Source: an uncultured Synergistaceae bacterium
GTDB lineage: Bacteria; Synergistota; Synergistia; Synergistales; Aminobacteriaceae
Reading direction: 5' to 3'
Length of the DNA stretch: 10,303 bases
NCBI GenBank assembly: GCA_937870605.1
Contig: CALMZW010000125.1
Coordinates: 1 to 10,303, forward strand
Made by a program: the position numbers and the translations under genes. Every line of letters starts with the position of its first letter. Position 1 is the first letter of the stretch. Positions 5,953 through 10,303 of this stretch are shown here, piece after piece. Under the pieces are notes generated by a model. The model ran no database searches. It saw only the letters and a program-made list of their open reading frames with translations, and was not told the DNA's origin.

Positions 5953-7329
5953 TTATGAAAGCGTCCCGCGAGGCTCCGCCGGGGCGGGGGGAACTGCCGG
6001 CTCTTCCGGAGCCGTTTCCAGGTCGGGGTAGACCTCCATCGAGCGAAGTTTCCGTTCGATCGCGCGGCTTTTCCTCGCGGCGCCTTCGAGCGAGTCGCCC
6101 GCCTCCTGGATCTTGCGAAGGGTCTTCTCGAGAACGGCCGCGAACGCGCCGAATTCCGTCTTCACCTGCCCGAGGAGCATCCAGACCTCGGCGGAACGCT
6201 TCTGGATGGCGAGCGTCCGGAATCCGGTCTGAAAGCTGTTGAGCAGCGCCGCGACCGTCGTCGGCCCCGCGACAACGATCCGGGATTCCCGCATGAGCGT
6301 CTCGCAGAGCCCGTCGATCCGCAGAACCTCTGCGTACAGCCCCTCGACGGGCAGAAAGAGAATTCCGAAGTCCGTCGTATAGGGCGGTTCGATGTACTTC
6401 TCGCGGATGCTCCTCGCTTCGGCCACGATCCTCTTTTCGAGCTGATTCCTGCAGCAACGCGCCCCTTCCGGGTCGCCCGCGTCCAGAGCGGCGAGCAGCC
6501 GAAGGTAATCCTCCTGGGGAAACTTCGAGTCGATCGGAAGCCAGACGGGCTCGTCCCCCTGCCCCGGCAGGCGTATGGCGAATTCGACCCGCTCCCGGCT
6601 GTTCGGCCTGGTGCTTACGTTCACGGCGTACTGTTCCGGGGCAAGAATCTGTTCGAGCAGGGCCCCGAGCTGGATCTCCCCCCACGTTCCGCGCGTTTTC
6701 ACGTTGGAAAGCACTTTCCTGAGATCTCCGACATCCGCCGCAAGCACCCGCATCTCCCCAAGTCCCTGATGCACGCGCTCCAGGCGGTCGGCCACGCTCC
6801 GGAACGCCTCTCCGAGACGCTGTTCGAGCGTCGCGTTCAGCTTTTCGTCAACGACGGCCCGGATCTGGTCGAGCCTGGCTTCGTTCTTCGCGTTCAACTC
6901 GCCGAGACGGTTATCCACCATGTCCCGAATGCCGTCGAGCTTTGCGGTGTTCGAGTCCGTCAGACGGGCAAGCTGGTTCGTGAAGGTCTCCAGTTGCCCC
7001 TTTTGGAGCATCGCGATCTCGGAAAGCCGGGACGAAAGCACATGCCCCTGTCCGCTCAGCGCGGCGCCGAGCTCCTCGCGGCTCTCGCGCGTGGAGGCGC
7101 GAAGCTCTTCGCGCAGAACGGCGAGCGCCTCCATCTGCAGGCGCGTCTCCCGCTCCCTGCGGTCCGCAGTATCGCGGACGCCGTCCCGGACGTCGTCCAG
7201 GATCTCCGCCATGTCGTCCAGGCTCCGGCCGCTTTCGCGCACGCGAATGAACAGCAGCAGGACGATTCCGGCGAGCGTCGCGGCGCATAGCGCAAGAATC
7301 GCCTCCGCAGCGGTGAAGGAAACCGGCAT
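5953..7329 (-). CDS. rmuC: RmuC family protein, membrane-anchored coiled coil with nuclease-like domain
   Basis: A 458-aa RmuC (DNA recombination protein) family member. In E. coli, rmuC limits recombination-linked inversion at short inverted repeats; the biochemical activity is inferred from a restriction-endonuclease-like fold, so function here is by family. A membrane anchor occupies residues about 8-29 (AEAILALCAATLAGIVLLLF), and a long charged coiled coil runs about 34-205. The RmuC domain at about 208-430 has KTRGTWGEIQLGALLEQIL (211-229), LPIDSKFPQEDY (264-275), KYIEPPYTTDFGILFLPVEG (311-330) and VVAGPTTVAALLNSFQTGF (352-370). Asp267 and Lys269 in PIDSKF may be active-site residues. 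A Pro/Glu-rich tail ends the protein. Start ATG 7329 has only a GAGGGGG-type box about 13 bases upstream, which is weak. It lies 19 bases after the pckA stop and is probably co-transcribed with it. The family call is secure. Confidence 0.95.
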   Translation of the reverse strand: MPVSFTAAEAILALCAATLAGIVLLLFIRVRESGRSLDDMAEILDDVRDGVRDTADRRERETRLQMEALAVLREELRASTRESREELGAALSGQGHVLSSRLSEIAMLQKGQLETFTNQLARLTDSNTAKLDGIRDMVDNRLGELNAKNEARLDQIRAVVDEKLNATLEQRLGEAFRSVADRLERVHQGLGEMRVLAADVGDLRKVLSNVKTRGTWGEIQLGALLEQILAPEQYAVNVSTRPNSRERVEFAIRLPGQGDEPVWLPIDSKFPQEDYLRLLAALDAGDPEGARCCRNQLEKRIVAEARSIREKYIEPPYTTDFGILFLPVEGLYAEVLRIDGLCETLMRESRIVVAGPTTVAALLNSFQTGFRTLAIQKRSAEVWMLLGQVKTEFGAFAAVLEKTLRKIQEAGDSLEGAARKSRAIERKLRSMEVYPDLETAPEEPAVPPAPAEPRGTLS

Positions 7330-7348
7330 GCGGTCCCAGGCGCCCCCT

Positions 7349-8929
7349 CTACCCCTGTATGTTCGGGCCCGCCGCGACGACTTCCGGCGAGACCTTCGAC
7401 GAAAACGCCGAGAAGTTCGATGCGAAGCGCCGTGCGAGCGCGAGGGCGGCCGCCTCGTATGCCTGGAGATCCTGCCAGGTCTTCCGCGGGTTCAGCAGTT
7501 CGTCCGGGATGCCGGAGCACCGTAGCGGCGTCTGAAAGCGGAAGACCGGATCCGGCGCGTATTCCGTCCTCTCGAGATCGCCGTTGAGCGCGGCGGACAG
7601 CAGCGCCCGCGTCACGTGAATGGGGGTCCGGACGCCCACACCGTACGGGCCGCCGCTCCACCCCGTGTTGACCAGCCACACCCTCGTCCCGTGCTTCTTC
7701 AGGCGTTCCCCGAGCATCGACGCGTAGGTGAACGGATGCAGCGGAAGGAACGGAGCGCCGAAACAGGACGAGAAGGTCGCCTGGGGCTCCTTCACGCCCG
7801 ATTCGGTTCCCGCGAGCTTCGCCGTGTAGCCCGAGAGGAAATGGTACATGGCCTCCTCGTTGGAAAGCCGGACGATCGGCGGCAGGACGCCGAACGCGTC
7901 GGCCGCGAGGAAGAAGATGTTCTTCGGATGTCCCGCCGTTCCGGGAACCAGCGCATTGGCGATGTGCCCCACCGGGTACGTCGCCCTCGTATTCTCGGTC
8001 AGACTGTCTGAGTCATAGTCCGGATCGCGGTTTTCGTCGAGGACGACATTCTCGATGATCGAACCGAAACGGATCGCGCCGTAGATCTGGGGTTCCGCTT
8101 CGCGGGAGAGCTTGATGCATTTGGCGTAGCACCCCCCCTCGAAGTTGAAGATCCCGTTCGGACTCCATCCGTGTTCGTCGTCGCCGACGAGCCGGCGGGC
8201 GGGATCGGCCGAGAGCGTCGTCTTTCCCGTTCCGGACAGCCCGAAGAAGAGCGCCGTGTCGCCGCGCATCCCGACGTTCGCGGAGCAGTGCATCGGCAGG
8301 ACGTCCCGCACGGGCATCAGCGCGTTCATCACCGAAAAGATGCTCTTCTTGATCTCTCCGGCGTACTCTGTTCCGCCGATCAGGACGATGCGGAGTTCGA
8401 AGTCGATGGCCACGAACGCGCGCGACCTGAGGCCCAGGCGTTCGTAGCCGGGAGCCGCGAGCTTCGGCATGGCCACGACCGTGAAATCGGCGTCCGCTTC
8501 GGCGTCATCCCAGGGATCCCTCGGAAGGAAAAGCGTCCGGGAGAACAGGGCGACCCACGCGAAGTCGCTGAGCACCTGGATCCGCAGGCGGTATGCCGGG
8601 TCCGCGCCCGCGTATCCGTTGAACACGAAGAGATCCCTGCCCTGAAGATACGAGCGGGAGAGATCCAGCAACGCATCGAACACACCGGGATCCATCGGCG
8701 TGTTGACGTCGCCCCAGAACACGCGGGCGCTCGACGCGTTGCGCACGATGAATTTGTCCTGCGGCGAACGCCCCGTCCGCTCGCCGAACAGGGCGAGCGC
8801 GCCGTTTGACGCGAGGGTCGATTCACCGCGCCCCAGCGACTCCTCGACAAGAAGAGGAACGGGGATGTCCGCTCTGACCGAACGGAGGTGGAACAGGCCA
8901 AGTCGTTCAACGCTTTCGGTGTACTGCAT
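7349..8929 (-). CDS. pckA: Phosphoenolpyruvate carboxykinase (ATP)
   Basis: Catalyses oxaloacetate + ATP = phosphoenolpyruvate + CO2 + ADP in the cytosol. It works in gluconeogenesis or, in some anaerobes, in the reverse direction to make ATP and oxaloacetate. The 526 aa match the usual 520-540. Visible motifs are substrate-binding RTGRSPQDKFIV (51-62), metal and substrate residues GEIKKS (191-196), His214 in LPMHCSAN, the P-loop GLSGTGKTTLS (230-240) and the metal-binding VGDDEHGWS (248-256). They continue with ENTRATYP (312-319, the family's conserved Arg) and the C-terminal WSGGPYGVG (424-432). All expected catalytic residues appear present. ATG 8929 is preceded by GGGGGGAG about 4 bases upstream. 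It lies between a small exported-protein gene (116 bases upstream) and rmuC (19 bases downstream). The mix of functions suggests shared transcription rather than a shared pathway. Confidence 0.97.
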   Translation of the reverse strand: MQYTESVERLGLFHLRSVRADIPVPLLVEESLGRGESTLASNGALALFGERTGRSPQDKFIVRNASSARVFWGDVNTPMDPGVFDALLDLSRSYLQGRDLFVFNGYAGADPAYRLRIQVLSDFAWVALFSRTLFLPRDPWDDAEADADFTVVAMPKLAAPGYERLGLRSRAFVAIDFELRIVLIGGTEYAGEIKKSIFSVMNALMPVRDVLPMHCSANVGMRGDTALFFGLSGTGKTTLSADPARRLVGDDEHGWSPNGIFNFEGGCYAKCIKLSREAEPQIYGAIRFGSIIENVVLDENRDPDYDSDSLTENTRATYPVGHIANALVPGTAGHPKNIFFLAADAFGVLPPIVRLSNEEAMYHFLSGYTAKLAGTESGVKEPQATFSSCFGAPFLPLHPFTYASMLGERLKKHGTRVWLVNTGWSGGPYGVGVRTPIHVTRALLSAALNGDLERTEYAPDPVFRFQTPLRCSGIPDELLNPRKTWQDLQAYEAAALALARRFASNFSAFSSKVSPEVVAAGPNIQG

Positions 8930-8990
8930 CTCTCTCCCCCCGAATCCCGGATGATGCGGCGACGCCTGCGCCGTGCAGGAATATGAAACG

Positions 8991-9014
8991 ATTATATGCC
9001 GGAACGCCGTTCCG
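8991..9014 (-). promoter_or_regulatory. pckA promoter -10 with overlying palindrome
   Basis: A perfect TATAAT on the minus strand (8996-8991) sits 61 bases before the pckA start, with no recognisable -35. The spacer region instead carries the 15-base palindrome CGGAACGCCGTTCCG (9000-9014; 7-bp arms, one central base). A further half-site, CGTTCCG, lies at 9031-9037, 23 bases on, about two helical turns. This layout suggests regulator-controlled transcription. The leader has a small CCTGC/GCAGG hairpin (8965-8979). Confidence 0.55.
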
Positions 9015-9045
9015 ACTCCACCGGAGAAAACGTTCCGCAGGCGCC

Positions 9046-9537
9046 TCAGTCCGCGAATCGCAGACTGCGCGACGCGCGCGTGACGAACGCGCCGAAACGT
9101 TCCTTCTCCGATTCCGGATAGCGCACGAGAAGCGTAGCGATCGTCTCCCGGTCGCCGGAAAAGAGCACCCGTTCATAGAAGATCTCCCCGCCGATCGTTC
9201 CGGACAGGACGAACCACCCTTTCCGCATCGCCCGGTACGTGATCGCTCCCTTCAGGTCCTTCCAGTCCGCTTCGCGTTCCGCTGCGTACGACTCCGGAGA
9301 GGTTTCGAGCGCGTTGTACATTCCGAATACGGTGAGAATTCCCCGGGACTTCCGGTCGTAGAAGACACGACCGTCGTTGTTCGTCGGGGCCGCCCCTTTC
9401 CGGAACTCCGACGGAACCTCGACGGAATAGCCGAAACGCGCGTTCCGGTACGTCTGAAAGGACGACTCCGCGTCCGCAGCCCAAACGGCGACCGAGAGCA
9501 GAAGCGCGACGCTCAGGGATATGCTTCGAATCCGCAT
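9046..9537 (-). CDS. Small exported protein of unknown function (possibly PsbP/Mog1-like fold)
   Basis: I do not recognise a named gene. The 163-aa product has a signal peptide (MRIRSISLSVALLLSVAVWA, probable cleavage after ADA at about 23), so it should be periplasmic or otherwise outside the cytoplasm. The mature part begins FQTYRNARFGYSVEVPSEF, then NNDGRVFYDRKSRGILTVFGMYN and ends in an alternating strand/helix pattern. The 'YxNxRFGYSVEVP ... NDGRxF' opening resembles small exported proteins with a PsbP/Mog1-like fold; this is an impression from pattern only. No cysteines or catalytic motif are visible, which fits a binding or structural role. ATG 9537 is chosen from AAGGAGT 6 bases upstream (9544-9550) and the signal peptide; the open frame continues to 9822, but that part overlaps the divergent gene. 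It sits upstream of pckA on the same strand. Confidence 0.8.
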   Translation of the reverse strand: MRIRSISLSVALLLSVAVWAADAESSFQTYRNARFGYSVEVPSEFRKGAAPTNNDGRVFYDRKSRGILTVFGMYNALETSPESYAAEREADWKDLKGAITYRAMRKGWFVLSGTIGGEIFYERVLFSGDRETIATLLVRYPESEKERFGAFVTRASRSLRFAD

Positions 9538-9574
9538 GAAACCACTCCTTCCGGTCTGTCGCTTCGTTGGAACA

Positions 9575-9590
9575 GATTCTATAATGAATC
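9575..9590. promoter_or_regulatory. TATAAT box inside a dyad between divergent genes
   Basis: GATTC-TATAAT-GAATC forms a 16-base dyad with 5-bp arms. Read on the plus strand, TATAAT (9580-9585) is a perfect -10 for the dehydrogenase gene, giving a leader of about 30 bases before ATG 9621. Read on the minus strand, TAGAAT (9581-9576) could be the -10 for the exported-protein gene. Neither has a clear -35. A protein bound at the dyad would touch both promoters. Confidence 0.5.
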
Positions 9591-9620
9591 GAACGAAAAG
9601 AGAAACGGGGAGGGACGGAG

Positions 9621-10303
9621 ATGCGACGGATGCGTATTTGCGCGCTCGGCTGCGGAACGATGGGGGCGCCCACGGCGGCGGTCTTCGCGCTCGGAGGGTG
9701 CGACGTCTTTCTGGCGGCCAGGAACAGAATCCGCGCCGAACAGGGGAAATCGCTCGCAATCGAAGCGCTGGATGTTCTCGAACGGCAGGGAATCGAAGAA
9801 AAGCCGGCGCTCGCGGCCGCAAAAGAGCGCCTTCATCCGTGCGACGGACTCGAGGAAGCCGCGCGGGAAGCTGATGTCGTCATGGAGTCCGTTCCGGAGG
9901 ATATCGCGTTCAAGAAAGAAATGTATGCGCGCGTGGAGCGAGTCGTCCGGGACGGCGTTCCCATTCTCTCGAACACATCCGGCCTGATGCCGTCGCTTCT
10001 CTCAGGAGGCATGGCGCACCCGGAGCGATTCGTCGTCACGCATTTCTGGAATCCGCCGCACCTGATTCCGCTCGTCGAGGTCGTTCCCGGACCGAAGACG
10101 GCCCCGAAAGTCACGGCGCGGGTGACGGAGCTTCTCCGGTCGCTCGGAAAGAAACCCGTCGTGTTGCGGAAAGAGGCTGCGGGATTCATCGGAAACCGCC
10201 TGCAATTCGCGCTGCTGCGCGAGGCGTTTCATATCGTCGAGTCCGGCGTCGCATCGAAGGAGGACGTTGACGCAGCGGTCCGGCACCGCCTGGGGCGTCG
10301 TCT
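9621..10303 (+). CDS. 3-hydroxyacyl-CoA dehydrogenase family NAD-dependent oxidoreductase (C-terminus cut by window edge)
   Basis: NAD(P)-dependent oxidation of a beta-hydroxy acid or beta-hydroxyacyl-CoA is expected. The visible 227 codons cover the NAD domain and the start of the C-terminal domain of a protein usually about 280-320 aa long. The Rossmann loop is GCGTMG (10-15) in MRICALGCGTMGAPTAAVF. Further traits are ADVVMESVPED (84-94), Ser120 in SNTSGLMPSLL, His141 in VVTHFWNPPHLIPLVEVVPG with Glu153 twelve residues on, and Asn192 in GFIGNRLQFALLREAF. The spacing Ser-21-His-12-Glu and the later Asn match the catalytic set of short-chain hydroxyacyl-CoA dehydrogenase. The HFWNPP variant and missing CoA-type lysines also fit relatives acting on free acids, such as L-gulonate 3-dehydrogenase, so the substrate is open. 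ATG 9621 follows GGGGAGGG by 6 bases. The gene diverges from the small exported-protein gene. Confidence 0.9.
   Translation, partial: MRRMRICALGCGTMGAPTAAVFALGGCDVFLAARNRIRAEQGKSLAIEALDVLERQGIEEKPALAAAKERLHPCDGLEEAAREADVVMESVPEDIAFKKEMYARVERVVRDGVPILSNTSGLMPSLLSGGMAHPERFVVTHFWNPPHLIPLVEVVPGPKTAPKVTARVTELLRSLGKKPVVLRKEAAGFIGNRLQFALLREAFHIVESGVASKEDVDAAVRHRLGRR

Noticed and set aside
5953..7329. rmuC as part of a defence system
   Set aside because: RmuC-like nuclease folds can appear near defence genes, but here it is a full-length ordinary RmuC next to pckA, with no partner of any known defence system in the window.
8171..8809. 212-aa plus-strand open frame inside pckA
   Set aside because: pckA is certain on the minus strand with all catalytic motifs; this is a shadow frame.
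8983..9987. 334-aa open frame on the plus strand spanning the exported-protein gene, the intergenic gap and part of the dehydrogenase
   Set aside because: It crosses two better-supported genes and a promoter region and reads as low-complexity Arg/Ser-rich sequence.

Overview
The window looks like an ordinary chromosomal segment from a GC-rich bacterium. Genes are densely packed, nearly all have strong GGAGG-type ribosome binding sites, and sigma-70-like promoters are recognisable. A TRAP solute-binding protein, an N-acyl-D-amino-acid deacylase-type amidohydrolase and ATP-dependent PEP carboxykinase together suggest an amino-acid- or peptide-using anaerobe. My best guess is Synergistota. That is inference from gene content and protein style; no rRNA or other phylogenetic marker is present.

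Left block (1-4240, all minus strand). Reading in the transcribed direction: an amidohydrolase of the D-aminoacylase family (4240-2639), a GC-rich hairpin, then a second unit with its own near-consensus promoter. That unit encodes an unusual cytoplasmic regulator (2462-1071) and, 13 bases later, a TRAP DctP-type solute-binding protein (1057 to the left edge, truncated). A likely reading is that the regulator controls uptake of a small carboxylate-type solute and the hydrolase releases or processes a related N-acylated substrate.

Middle block (4241-5930, plus strand). A 256-base divergent intergenic region holds two opposing promoters and a perfect 14-bp inverted repeat. It is followed by a GNAT acetyltransferase (4497-5039) and a secreted LysM-M23 peptidase (5088-5864). 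A hairpin terminator at 5881-5929 closes the unit and probably also serves the convergent rmuC.

Right block (5953-9537, minus strand). In transcribed order: a small exported protein of unknown function (9537-9046), pckA (8929-7349) and rmuC (7329-5953, 19 bases after pckA). Divergent from the small exported protein, a 3-hydroxyacyl-CoA dehydrogenase-family gene starts at 9621 and runs off the right edge. The 83-base gap between them has a dyad centred on a TATAAT box.

I see no rRNA or tRNA gene, CRISPR array, insertion sequence, prophage gene or defence system. No gene-free stretch exceeds 300 bases. The most interesting items are the regulator, an apparent Cys-to-Asp change at the expected bridging metal ligand of the amidohydrolase, and palindromes lying on several promoters.
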